DNA from: Myxococcales bacterium
Lineage (GTDB): Bacteria; Lernaellota; Lernaellaia; Lernaellales; Lernaellaceae
Reading direction: 5' to 3'
Assembly: GCA_012517325.1 (NCBI GenBank)
Contig: JAAYVF010000047.1
Coordinates: 1-62,383, forward strand
DNA length: 62,383 bases
Shown: one piece after another, positions 8,152 through 16,671 of the stretch
How the letters are laid out: each line of letters opens with the position of its first letter
Position numbering within the stretch: the first letter of the stretch is position 1
Notes under the pieces: generated by a model
Seen by the model: the letters and a program-made list of their open reading frames with translations, nothing else
What the model was told of the DNA's origin: nothing
Database searches by the model: none
Program-made: the position numbers and the translations under genes

Positions 8152-9339
8152 TCACACATGGCCGATTTCGCTTTCTCGTTGGAGGCGCGTACACGGACAA
8201 CGCGGAAGGAAGCGGGGGTATCCTTTACAAAACGCGGCGTTGCGTTCGGATGCTTTTTGCGTGCGTTCCTGGTGCTGTTGGGGTGTGCGGCACGGATTCA
8301 TCGCGGCGACGAGGATGAAGCGCGCGGGATAGCGGATCGTCAGCGCGGCGCGGCTGATGGTAACCTCGCCGTCCTCCAGGGGTTGGCGCAGCATTTCCAG
8401 GACGTTGCGATGAAATTCGGGCAACTCGTCCATGAACAGCACGCCGTGATGCGCCAGACTGACCTGCCCCGGCCGCGGCACCGCGCCGCCGCCGATCAAG
8501 CCGGCGTCGCTCGCCCCGTGGTGCGGATTGCAGAACGGTCGTTCCGCCACCAGTCCGGTGCCGTTGAGCTTGCCGGCGATGCTGTAGATTTTATTGGTTT
8601 CCATGATCTGCGACAGGGCCAGCGGCGGCAGCAGGGTCGGCAGGCGCCGCGCCAGCATGGTCTTGCCCGAACCGGGCGGCCCGATGAGCAGCAGATTGTG
8701 GCCGCCCGCCGCCACGACCTCGAGCGCGCGCTTGGCGTGCGGCTGGCCGCAGACGTCGCTCAAATCCACGTCGGCGGCCGACGGCGTGTGGCCCCGAACC
8801 GGCGTCAACGGCGCGGCCCCGATCTCCCGCTCGTTGCGCAGCCAGCCGACCAACTCGGCCAGATGCGCAAATCCCCGCACCTCGATGCCCTCGACCGCCG
8901 CCGCTTCCGGCACGTTGCCCTGCGGCACCAACAGGCCCTCGTAACCCTGTTCCGCCAGATGCGAAGCGACGACCAGCACCCCGGATACGGCCTTGATCGA
9001 GCCGTCGAGCCCCAATTCGCCCAGCATGGCATGGGTGCGCGTGCGCAGCAGCGGCACCAGGCCGTAGGCCTGCATGATCGCGATGGCGATGGGTACGTCG
9101 AGCGCCGCGCCCTCTTTGCGCCGGTCGGCGGGCGCGAGGTTGACGATGGTGCGGTGATGGAGGCACGAAAACCCGCTGCTGGACAGTGCTGAGCGGACGC
9201 GCTCCTCGCTTTCGCGGACCACGCCGTCGGGCAGGCCCACGATGCGCAGCGCCGGCAATCCGCGCCCGGCGTGGACCTCGACCTGGATCGTGTAGGCATC
9301 CACGCCGATCGTCGCCGCCGAAATCACCTGACCCAGCAT
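8152..9339 (-). pseudogene. comM: YifB/ComM-family Mg-chelatase-like AAA+ ATPase, 3'-truncated
   Basis: The start at 9339 follows GGAGG. The N-terminal YifB domain is intact ([39 protein letters not shown]) and so are the chelatase-like AAA motifs [13 protein letters not shown] and FMDELPEF. The reading matches the family as far as AAMNPC (base about 8290). There the conserved cysteine-rich continuation (PCGY...C.C), the arginine-finger region and the whole C-terminal domain are missing, and 45 unrelated residues run to a stop. Family members are about 500 residues; this is 395. ComM promotes branch migration during natural transformation. Without sensor and C-terminal parts it is probably inactive. 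The break coincides with the edge of the accessory block. Confidence 0.8.
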
Positions 9340-9553
9340 CGCCTCACCTCCGCTCACAAGCAGAGCAAGGGCGATGCCAACAACCGGGAATCGAGTTGTC
9401 CCTTATTTATCAACTTGTTACGAAGATGACTGAAAAAAGTCGGCCGGCAAATGCATTCGGCTTTCGGATTCATGCATCCGATTGCCGGAAAGCGAATCAG
9501 CACCCATTTTCAGCTTCGGGAAGGTCCAACTATGCCCTGATCGACCATCAACG

Positions 9554-11017
9554 CTAACCGCAGGCGTTACCGTCATCATCTCCGGACGAGGAATCCTCGT
9601 CGTCGTCTGTCATCCACCCGCCGGAGTCGTCGTCCGAATCATCGGTATCGTCGCCGTTGTCGTCATCGTCAAATGCGGTGTCGTCGCCGTTGTCATCATC
9701 CTGGTACGCGGTGTCGTCGTCGTCGGGATCATCATCGTCATCCTCCAGGCTGTACTGTCCGGTTACCAGAATATCGCCGGTCCCGCTGACCCGTACGCCG
9801 TGCCCGTTCTCCGTACTCGACCCGTCCGCGCCCTTGTAGGTCGCCATCCAGATCAAATCACCTTCCGGCGAATATTTCCGGGTATCGATCTCGCACTTCT
9901 TTCGATAGACATCATAAGGGGGAGATTTCAGTCGGCAGGAATGCCCGACGGCGAACGCGTTGTCCGCATCATCCAGGGCAATCGCCATGGCGATTCCCAA
10001 ACGTTGATCCGGTTCACCAATGTACTGGTCGAACCAGGCCAGCGATCCGTCCGCCTCGACCTTCATCACAGTTAAATAACCGGATATTGCGCCGTCCGAC
10101 CATTGGCCGGCGAGAATCGCGCTCCCCGTGGAATCGACGACGATGTCCTGCGCGGATCCTTGGACGCCCTCGCCATGGGCATAATTCCATTGGTATGCGC
10201 CGCTCGCACTGAACTTGACCACGAACAGGTTGCGGTCGGAACCGCCGATGAGCAGATTGCCGTCCGCGTCCAGGGCGATCGCATTCACGTCCAACCGGTC
10301 ATCGCTAAAATCCGGCACATAGGATGAATCCCAGAGCAGATCGCCGTTCGCGCCGTATTTGATGGCATCGACGGAATACACCTCGTTCTTGATTTTCATC
10401 ACGGCGAGGTAAATGTTGCCCGCCTCGTCCAACACCATGTCTCCGGCATAGTGATAGATCACCTCCGGTTCCGTATGGATGCGTTTCCAACGCGCATTGC
10501 CCGCGGCATCGTACGACACCAGCGCGATGCGGGTGTCCAGGCCTTCTTCCGCCGCATGGCCGCAAACGATGGTGTTTCCCGCAGTATCGGTTCGAATGTG
10601 GGTCGGCATATCGACAAAGTTATCCGGCACCACGTCCCAGACGGCGTTCCATTGCTGGTTTCCGTCGGCGTCATAACCCATGGTGCGGAAAATATCGCCG
10701 TCGCCCAACCCGGTAATGTAGACCTTGCCGTTGTCGCCGATGGTGACTTCGCGGGCGTCAAACGGCACCGCGAGTTGCCAATCCAACGTACTGTCAGCGG
10801 TAAAACAAACGAGCTGACCGCCGGCCATGGTCAAGTGGCAGCTTTCGTCGTTCGCGCCAATATCAGCGGCCCAGAGGCTGGTCCAGCCGTCGCCGGAATG
10901 CATTTCGTGTAGCAGATTACCCGTAGAATCATAGCGCAAGGTCACACCGTCGGCAAAAACCATTTGCGAGAGCAGCATCGCCGGAATCGCCACCAACAAG
11001 GTAATAATCGCTCTCAT
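9554..11017 (-). CDS. Secreted SBBP-type beta-propeller protein with C-terminal Asp-rich linker and terminal ACG
   Basis: 487 residues from the ATG at 11017 (AAAGGAGGG upstream). A Sec signal peptide ends VFA, with no lipobox Cys. About 400 residues of repeats follow, each with a DADGN- or DEAGNIYLA-type turn and a KYGANGDLLW-type strand, typical of SBBP/NHL-like beta-propellers. From about residue 420 the sequence becomes Asp-rich (DDDDDPDDDDTAYQDDDNGDD and similar) and ends GNACG. There is no transmembrane helix after the linker. It probably acts outside the cell, attached or released at its C terminus. It belongs to the group of six exported proteins here whose acidic linker abuts a terminal Cys. 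Confidence 0.85.
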   Translation of the reverse strand: MRAIITLLVAIPAMLLSQMVFADGVTLRYDSTGNLLHEMHSGDGWTSLWAADIGANDESCHLTMAGGQLVCFTADSTLDWQLAVPFDAREVTIGDNGKVYITGLGDGDIFRTMGYDADGNQQWNAVWDVVPDNFVDMPTHIRTDTAGNTIVCGHAAEEGLDTRIALVSYDAAGNARWKRIHTEPEVIYHYAGDMVLDEAGNIYLAVMKIKNEVYSVDAIKYGANGDLLWDSSYVPDFSDDRLDVNAIALDADGNLLIGGSDRNLFVVKFSASGAYQWNYAHGEGVQGSAQDIVVDSTGSAILAGQWSDGAISGYLTVMKVEADGSLAWFDQYIGEPDQRLGIAMAIALDDADNAFAVGHSCRLKSPPYDVYRKKCEIDTRKYSPEGDLIWMATYKGADGSSTENGHGVRVSGTGDILVTGQYSLEDDDDDPDDDDTAYQDDDNGDDTAFDDDDNGDDTDDSDDDSGGWMTDDDEDSSSGDDDGNACG

Positions 11018-11310
11018 CGGGGAACCCTCCTTTTTCCAAAAAGCCGGACGAGTGAAGAACCACGCCATCGGCGAGTTTTCCACGATACTATTTAATTGTC
11101 AAGGATGTTATCATATGAACGTTATTCGATGAATTCGCCAACCGGCCCGCGCTCGATTGGCTCGGAAGACCCTCAATCGCGGGCGATCGAACTTGCCCGG
11201 TTCACAAGCGACAATGCGACAGATAAAACGTGAAAATCGGAAAACAATGATTGCGAACCAATCCCAATTTCTATATAAGGAAACAACGATCTTCCACGGA
11301 CGTAAAAACC

Positions 11311-12609
11311 ATGAAACACTCCTTTTTTCATCTTTTCGGCATTCTCTTGATCGTCCTCTGTTTTTTCCTCGCCGGTTGCGATAACGACGACCCGAATGAC
11401 GAGCAATCGGCGGACGGCACACCGGCGGGCGACGACGATCAGGCGGTTGACGACGACGATGACAACGACGACGACAACAATGACGACAACGACGACGACA
11501 ACGACGACGACAACGACGACAACGACGACGCCTTTTATCCGCCCGACCAAACCGGGCCTTATCCGGTCGGCGTGACGACGATTTACTTCACGGACGAAAG
11601 CCGGTGGCAGCTTTGGGGATTGCGCTATCGCGAGTTGCCGCTCGAAATCTGGTACCCGTCGACCGGCGTTGGCGGCGTGCCGAACGACATGACCGCGATG
11701 GTCGGCGATCTGCCGGATTGGGCCTGGTCGGTGCTCGGCCTGGTTTACGGCGACTACATGGACAGTCTGCTGGCGATCACCACCACCGCGATGCGGGACG
11801 CGGAACCGGATACCACCGACGGGCCGTTCCCGGTGATTTTCTTCAGCCACGGGATTTCGGCCCTGCGCTTTCAAAACTTCACGCTCTGCGAACACCTGGC
11901 CAGCCACGGCTTCGTCGTCGTCGCACCCGACCATTACGACGGGGCGATTTTCACCAACATTCCCGGCGAGGCGGTGATCCTCTTCAACCCGGCGACGCTG
12001 GTCACCGGCCTGATCGACCGGCCGCCCGACGTCGATTTCATTTATCAATCGTTGCTGAACCTGCCCCAGGACGGTTCGCTGGCCGCCTCGATTCCGCTGG
12101 ACCTGACGATTTTCGGCCTTTCCGGCCACAGTTACGGCGGCCTGACTTCCATGCAGGTGGGGCCGGAATTCGACTACATCGACGCCATCGCGCCGCTCAA
12201 CCCGATCTTCCTCGATTACTATCCGCCGTCGTTCGACAAGCCGTTCTTCATGCTGCAAAGCGACCAGGACGAAATCGTCGGCATCGGCAACGACTGGACG
12301 CGCGGGGCGTTCGATCAATCCAATTCCGATAAAAAAATCCACCTGCTGCTCAAACGCGGCAGCCATTACAGCGCCACCGACGCCTGCCAACTGTTGCCGC
12401 GCTGGTTTATCCGCCCGGCCAACGGCTGCGACAATCCCGAGCGCATCGACCCGCTGTTGGCGAACTACATCTCCTATTCCTACATGACCGCCTTTTTCAA
12501 ATCGGTATTGATGGAAGACGAACGCTACAACGACTACCTGCTGGTGAATCATTTCCCGGTGGAGTTGGAACTGACGACGCAGTGGGCGGAGACACCCGCG
12601 GTGAATTAA
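11311..12609 (+). CDS. Lipoprotein alpha/beta hydrolase (PAF-acetylhydrolase/chlorophyllase-like) with N-terminal Asp-rich linker
   Basis: 432 residues from the ATG at 11311. The signal peptide ends in the lipobox LAGC (20-23). The mature N terminus is an Asp/Asn-rich linker of about 50 residues before the folded domain. The hydrolase has FFSHGISALRF (oxyanion region), the nucleophile elbow GHSYGG (Ser about 274), an Asp in LQSDQDEIVG and a His in RGSHYS (about 352). It is probably a carboxyl-ester or phospholipid-acyl hydrolase displayed on the envelope; the substrate is not deducible. It is divergent from the propeller gene at 11017 and convergent with 12678, sharing a bidirectional terminator. 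Confidence 0.85.
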   Translation: MKHSFFHLFGILLIVLCFFLAGCDNDDPNDEQSADGTPAGDDDQAVDDDDDNDDDNNDDNDDDNDDDNDDNDDAFYPPDQTGPYPVGVTTIYFTDESRWQLWGLRYRELPLEIWYPSTGVGGVPNDMTAMVGDLPDWAWSVLGLVYGDYMDSLLAITTTAMRDAEPDTTDGPFPVIFFSHGISALRFQNFTLCEHLASHGFVVVAPDHYDGAIFTNIPGEAVILFNPATLVTGLIDRPPDVDFIYQSLLNLPQDGSLAASIPLDLTIFGLSGHSYGGLTSMQVGPEFDYIDAIAPLNPIFLDYYPPSFDKPFFMLQSDQDEIVGIGNDWTRGAFDQSNSDKKIHLLLKRGSHYSATDACQLLPRWFIRPANGCDNPERIDPLLANYISYSYMTAFFKSVLMEDERYNDYLLVNHFPVELELTTQWAETPAVN

Positions 12610-12621
12610 GCCGCGCCAAAA

Positions 12622-12658
12622 AAAAGCGCGCCGGCCGCTCATCGCGGGGCGCGCTTTT
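12622..12658. terminator. Bidirectional Rho-independent terminator between convergent genes
   Basis: Perfect 11-bp stem AAAAGCGCGCC (12622-12632) with GGCGCGCTTTT (12648-12658), loop 15 bases. A-tract and T-tract flank the stem, so it can work in both directions for the genes ending at 12609 and 12678. Confidence 0.85.
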
Positions 12659-12677
12659 CGTTTAACGTTTGCGCGGA

Positions 12678-13958
12678 TTAGTGGGCGATCACCCAGGTAT
12701 CGAAGGTGTTGCCGTCGATGTCGATGGCGTTGAGCGTCATGACCTTATCATCCACCTGAACGCTCATGAAATGGTGAACGGCGTTGTAGACCGTGATGTG
12801 CTCGACGTCGCGCACCCAGTAATCGAGGCTGCCCGCCGCGCCGCCGATGATGTAGCTGGTGACGCCGTTGAGCAGGCCGCGTTCGAAATCGTGCGTGTGG
12901 CCGTTGAAGTACACGTCGACGCCGTACTCTTCCATCAGCGGCACCACGAACGTGCGGACCAGCGGTTCGCCCTCATAACCGTCCCAGCCTTCGGTCCAGG
13001 GCGGCGTATGGAAAAACACCACGCGGAACTCGGCATTCTGGAATTCCTCGGACTCCAGCGCCTCGGTGAAGAACCGGTACTGCGGGGTGCCGGGAATGCA
13101 GATGTTGGCCGTATCCAGCGCCAGGGCGATGAAAAAGACGTTGCCGTAGGTGAACGAGTAGTACTCTTTGTCGTTGTTCGGAAAATGGAACGATTGATAG
13201 AAGAACGGCGAACAACCCTCGTGATTGCCGATCGCCACATACAGCGGCGCCTGGCGCCACACGGCCTCACCCGGCCCGAAGAGCTGCTCGTCGAAATCCG
13301 GCCCGTTCCAACCGGAGTCCACCGTGTCGCCGGATGAAATCGCCAACCAGGGATCCTCTTCCAGCATCAGGGCCGTAATCTGCGAGAAGATATCGTAGTG
13401 TTCCTGGCTGTCGCTGAAGGCGATGAAATTGAACGGCTCGCCGGGTTCGGGCGCGGTGCGGAAGGTCGCGACGGTGGATTCGTTCAGGCAGGAGCGCACT
13501 TTATAGTAATAGGTGGTGCCGGGTTCGAGGCCCGTGATCGCCAGTTCGTGATGAATGGTCAAGGTATCGTCGTGGACCCATTGGCCCAGATCGGCGGTCA
13601 AACCGTATTCGACCAGCGAATCGCTCGCCGTGTCCGTCCGCCAGAGCACCGAAATACCCGTCTGCGAAACGAGTTGCAGATAAGGCTGCCGGGTGATTAC
13701 CGCGGGGCAATCCATCGGCGTGGTATCGTCGTCGTCATCGTCATTGTTGTCGTCATTGTCATCGTCGTCATCATTGTCGTCGTTATCGTCGTTGTCGTCG
13801 TTGTCGTCATCGTCGTCATCGTCGCCGGTGTCGTCATCGGCGGGAGCGGCATCGTCGTTGTCGTCGTCATCGTCGCCGGAGCAACCGGTCAACAGAGCGG
13901 ACAGACCGAGAACGAAACCGAAAAGAAAAAGGAACAAAAGCAACAACTTGAACTTCAT
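12678..13958 (-). CDS. Lipoprotein metallophosphoesterase, purple-acid-phosphatase-like, with N-terminal Asp-rich linker
   Basis: 426 residues; GGAGAG precedes the ATG. The lipobox is LTGC (23-26), followed at once by an Asp/Asn-rich linker to about residue 83. A fibronectin-III-like domain follows (ITRQPYLQLVSQTGISVLW ... ELAITGLEPGTTYYYKV), then a calcineurin-like phosphoesterase with the metal-ligand blocks FSDSQ, SSGDTVDSG, GNHEG, FFHTPPW and NGHTHDFERG. The architecture is that of purple acid phosphatases. It should hydrolyse phosphomonoesters at the cell surface. It is divergent from 14305. Confidence 0.9.
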   Translation of the reverse strand: MKFKLLLLFLFLFGFVLGLSALLTGCSGDDDDDNDDAAPADDDTGDDDDDDDNDDNDDNDDNDDDDDNDDNNDDDDDDTTPMDCPAVITRQPYLQLVSQTGISVLWRTDTASDSLVEYGLTADLGQWVHDDTLTIHHELAITGLEPGTTYYYKVRSCLNESTVATFRTAPEPGEPFNFIAFSDSQEHYDIFSQITALMLEEDPWLAISSGDTVDSGWNGPDFDEQLFGPGEAVWRQAPLYVAIGNHEGCSPFFYQSFHFPNNDKEYYSFTYGNVFFIALALDTANICIPGTPQYRFFTEALESEEFQNAEFRVVFFHTPPWTEGWDGYEGEPLVRTFVVPLMEEYGVDVYFNGHTHDFERGLLNGVTSYIIGGAAGSLDYWVRDVEHITVYNAVHHFMSVQVDDKVMTLNAIDIDGNTFDTWVIAH

Positions 13959-14304
13959 GGTACTCTCCGTTCCGGCGCATCGTCTTTTTTACCGCGCGGT
14001 TTTAGCGTTCGGCGGTTTAGCCACCGCAAATACTCACTGGGATTGCCCTTCAGGTCAACCGGGGTTGTGCAAATTTTTCTTTGTATCAGCAAACGATAAA
14101 TAACGAGAATCAGGAACAACTTGCCCAAGCCAAGCATACGGAAAACGATGGAAATGGATCTTTTTATTTCCCGGCCTACCGGGGTTTTCAAACAAATGGC
14201 GAATTTTAATAATTCACCAATCCGCGCCGAACAGATACAGGATGTTTCATTTAGTTACGCCAACCAATCGCGAGGAGAGTCATTCCGCGTAAAAGGAGTA
14301 GAAA
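13959..14304. other. Divergent intergenic region
   Basis: 346 bases between two divergent lipoprotein genes, more AT-rich than its surroundings. It must carry both promoters, but I cannot pick a convincing -35/-10 pair. The AAAAGGAG just before 14305 is the ribosome site of the right-hand gene. A 78-codon minus-strand frame here lacks support. Confidence 0.3.
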
Positions 14305-15936
14305 ATGAATCTCTACCGGCTGATTTTCGGATGCTTGCTTTTATTGCCGCTTGGTTTCGCGACCGCTTTTTTCGGCTGCGGCGACGATGATGACGACAAC
14401 GACGATAACCACGCCGACGATGACGATAGCGCCGATGACGACAGCGCCGACGATGACGACGACGACAACGACGATAATGACGACAATGACAACGATGACA
14501 ATGACGATGATGAGGCACCTTTTATCGTCAGCACCATACCCGCCGATAACGCCACCGAGGTGGCTTTGAGCAGCACCATCGTCATGACCTTCAGCGAGCC
14601 GATGGACACAACTTCGGTGGAAGAAAATTTCAATCTGGGCGCCCAAGGTGGCGATTTCGACTGGAACGCGAACGAGGATACCCTGACCTTTACCCCCGAT
14701 TCGCTGCTGACCGAAGGACAGAATTACACGATTTTCATCGGCAGCGGCGCCATGGACAAAGCGGGCAATCCGCTGACGGCCAGCTTTTCCGCCGATTTCC
14801 AAACCGTCGATCTATGGACCATGACGTTCAACGATCCGGATAACGAAAACGACCTCGGCAACGGGATCGCGCTGGACGGCGAAGGGAACCTCTATCTGGT
14901 GGGGAGCTACACGGAAAGCGGCCAGGAAGAGAATATCTGGATTCACGCCATGGACGCCGCCGGCACCGAGTTGTGGACGCGGAAGGTCAACGGTCCAGCC
15001 TCGGACACCGACAACGGCAACGACATTTACGTCGACGGCGACCGGAATGTTTACGTGGTCGGCGATATCGGCCAGACGGTCGGCTATTTTGATCTGTGGG
15101 TACGGAAATACGATTCCTACACGACCGAGCAATGGACGCGGACCTACGGCGACATTTCACTGGGTTACGACTACGGCAACGGCATTGCGGTGGACGGTGA
15201 CGGCAACGTCATCGTCTGCGGCCGGACGGGCGTCAGCGGCGCCGACTGGGACATCCTCATCCGCAAATACGATCCCGACGGCACGATCGTTTGGATGCGC
15301 GCCTACGACGGAGGTTTGAACGCCTTTGACGGCTGCAACGACGTGACGACCGACGCGGACGGCAATATCTACACGGTAGGGGTCGTCAACGACGTTACCG
15401 GCGAGGATACCAACATCTGGGTGCGAAAACTCGATGCGGACGGCACACCTCAATGGACCAAGACCTGCAACGGTCCCCAAAGCATGTCGGATTCGGGAAA
15501 CGGCATCGCGCTGGACGCCGACGGCAACGTCTATGTGACGGGTTCGGTGCGGGTCAGCGGCCAATATGCCAACATTTGGGTCCGCAAGTACGACAACGAC
15601 GGCAATGTCGAATGGACAGCCACGTTGGACGGCGACGACCACCTTTCCGACGAGGGCCGCGACATCGCCGTCGATTCCTCGGGCAACGTCTACGTCGCCG
15701 GAAAAAGCGAATCGTCGACCGAGTTCAGCGGCGCCTGGGTCGGCAAATTCGACAACGGGGGAACGCTGCTTTGGCAAGACATTTATCAAGGCGCGGACTC
15801 CGGAGACGACACGGCCAACGGCATCGCCCTGGACGGCAACGACAACGTTTACGTGGTCGGTACGGTCTACACCGACGCCCAAAACCGCAATATCTGGTTG
15901 CGAAAATACGACTCCGACGGTCACTGGGCGGATTGA
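14305..15936 (+). CDS. Lipoprotein with Asp-rich linker, Big_5 domain and SBBP beta-propeller
   Basis: 543 residues, AAGGAG upstream. The signal peptide ends AFFGC (Cys 25), a slightly atypical lipobox, followed directly by an Asp-rich linker to about residue 72. Next is a bacterial Ig-like domain of the Big_5 type (STIPADNATEVALSSTIVMT, FSEPMD, AMDKAGNPL; about 73-172). Seven or so SBBP repeats follow, each with a pattern like GNGIALDGEGNLYLVGSYT and NIWVRKYDNDGNVEWT, making a beta-propeller to the end. The same propeller type occurs at 9554, there with the acidic linker at the opposite end. Probably a surface-exposed binding protein; ligand unknown. Confidence 0.87.
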   Translation: MNLYRLIFGCLLLLPLGFATAFFGCGDDDDDNDDNHADDDDSADDDSADDDDDDNDDNDDNDNDDNDDDEAPFIVSTIPADNATEVALSSTIVMTFSEPMDTTSVEENFNLGAQGGDFDWNANEDTLTFTPDSLLTEGQNYTIFIGSGAMDKAGNPLTASFSADFQTVDLWTMTFNDPDNENDLGNGIALDGEGNLYLVGSYTESGQEENIWIHAMDAAGTELWTRKVNGPASDTDNGNDIYVDGDRNVYVVGDIGQTVGYFDLWVRKYDSYTTEQWTRTYGDISLGYDYGNGIAVDGDGNVIVCGRTGVSGADWDILIRKYDPDGTIVWMRAYDGGLNAFDGCNDVTTDADGNIYTVGVVNDVTGEDTNIWVRKLDADGTPQWTKTCNGPQSMSDSGNGIALDADGNVYVTGSVRVSGQYANIWVRKYDNDGNVEWTATLDGDDHLSDEGRDIAVDSSGNVYVAGKSESSTEFSGAWVGKFDNGGTLLWQDIYQGADSGDDTANGIALDGNDNVYVVGTVYTDAQNRNIWLRKYDSDGHWAD

Positions 15937-15952
15937 AAACAGTCGTTTAAAG

Positions 15953-15987
15953 AGAACGCCGTTCGTCGCGACGAGCGGCGTTCTTTT
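15953..15987 (+). terminator. Rho-independent terminator after the propeller lipoprotein gene
   Basis: Stem AGAACGCCG (15953-15961) with CGGCGTTCT (15976-15984), enclosing the palindrome TCGTCGCGACGA, followed by TTTT. It lies 16 bases after the stop at 15936 and just before the convergent gene end at 15986. Confidence 0.8.
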
Positions 15988-16567
15988 ATGGTTTCCCGTC
16001 CCGCGTCAGATTTTTCACGACGACCGCCATCCACACGGTGTTGGCGATCGCGACGGAAAAAATCACCGCCAGCGGAAGCCAGATCGACCACCAGGGCAAA
16101 CGATCCCAGGTGCCGAGCGCGATCTGGACCGAGGCGATATTCATCAGCAGAAACAGCAGATTCAACGACGCGGCCATGCCGGCGTAGAACAAGTCGAGCA
16201 TTGCGAAAAACGGCGCTTGCCGCTCCGGCGGTAGGGCTAAAAACTTTTTCTTGTTGGGAATATTGAGCCATTGCGGGTGCCGGCGAAACCAGGGAGTCAG
16301 CCGGGAAAAACCGTACATCATTCCCGTCAACAGCCAGGGAACGGCAAACAGCGAGACGAACTCACCGCCTTTTTCGGCCCAGCGATCCGGCAGACCGTCG
16401 GCGCCGAAATGCACCGGCACTTTCGCCGGCAACCGGTTCCACGACCAAAACGCCAGAAAAGTGATCGCCAGCAGAAAAATGATCGTCAGGCCATGACAAA
16501 GTAGTAACAAGGTTCGCTTGTTCTCGCCGCCGGTCCCGGGTCCGATTTCTTTTCGCTCGGTGATCAT
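15986..16567 (-). CDS. DUF1648 membrane protein
   Basis: 193 residues from the ATG at 16567 (GAGGGAG upstream). Helices are LLLLCHGLTIIFLLAITFLAFW, FVSLFAVPWLLTGMMYGF, FYAGMAASLNLLFLLMNIA and WSIWLPLAVIFSVAIANTVW. Between the first two lies the DUF1648 signature LPAKVPVHFGADGLPDRW. This domain also occurs in SdpI-type immunity proteins, but no toxin gene is nearby. Role unknown; it is monocistronic and divergent from the cytochrome pair. Confidence 0.8.
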   Translation of the reverse strand: MITERKEIGPGTGGENKRTLLLLCHGLTIIFLLAITFLAFWSWNRLPAKVPVHFGADGLPDRWAEKGGEFVSLFAVPWLLTGMMYGFSRLTPWFRRHPQWLNIPNKKKFLALPPERQAPFFAMLDLFYAGMAASLNLLFLLMNIASVQIALGTWDRLPWWSIWLPLAVIFSVAIANTVWMAVVVKNLTRDGKP

Positions 16568-16671
16568 CGTTCGGCTCCCTCTCGCATCGCCTATCGAAAA
16601 AAGTGGCAACATGACTTTCCGCGATTCGTTTCTTATAATCCATCCGTTCCGATGCCAGCAATGGAGTAATG

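Noticed and set aside
13955-14191. 78-codon minus-strand frame before the phosphoesterase gene
   Set aside because: It overlaps the start and ribosome site of the real gene and has no supporting features.
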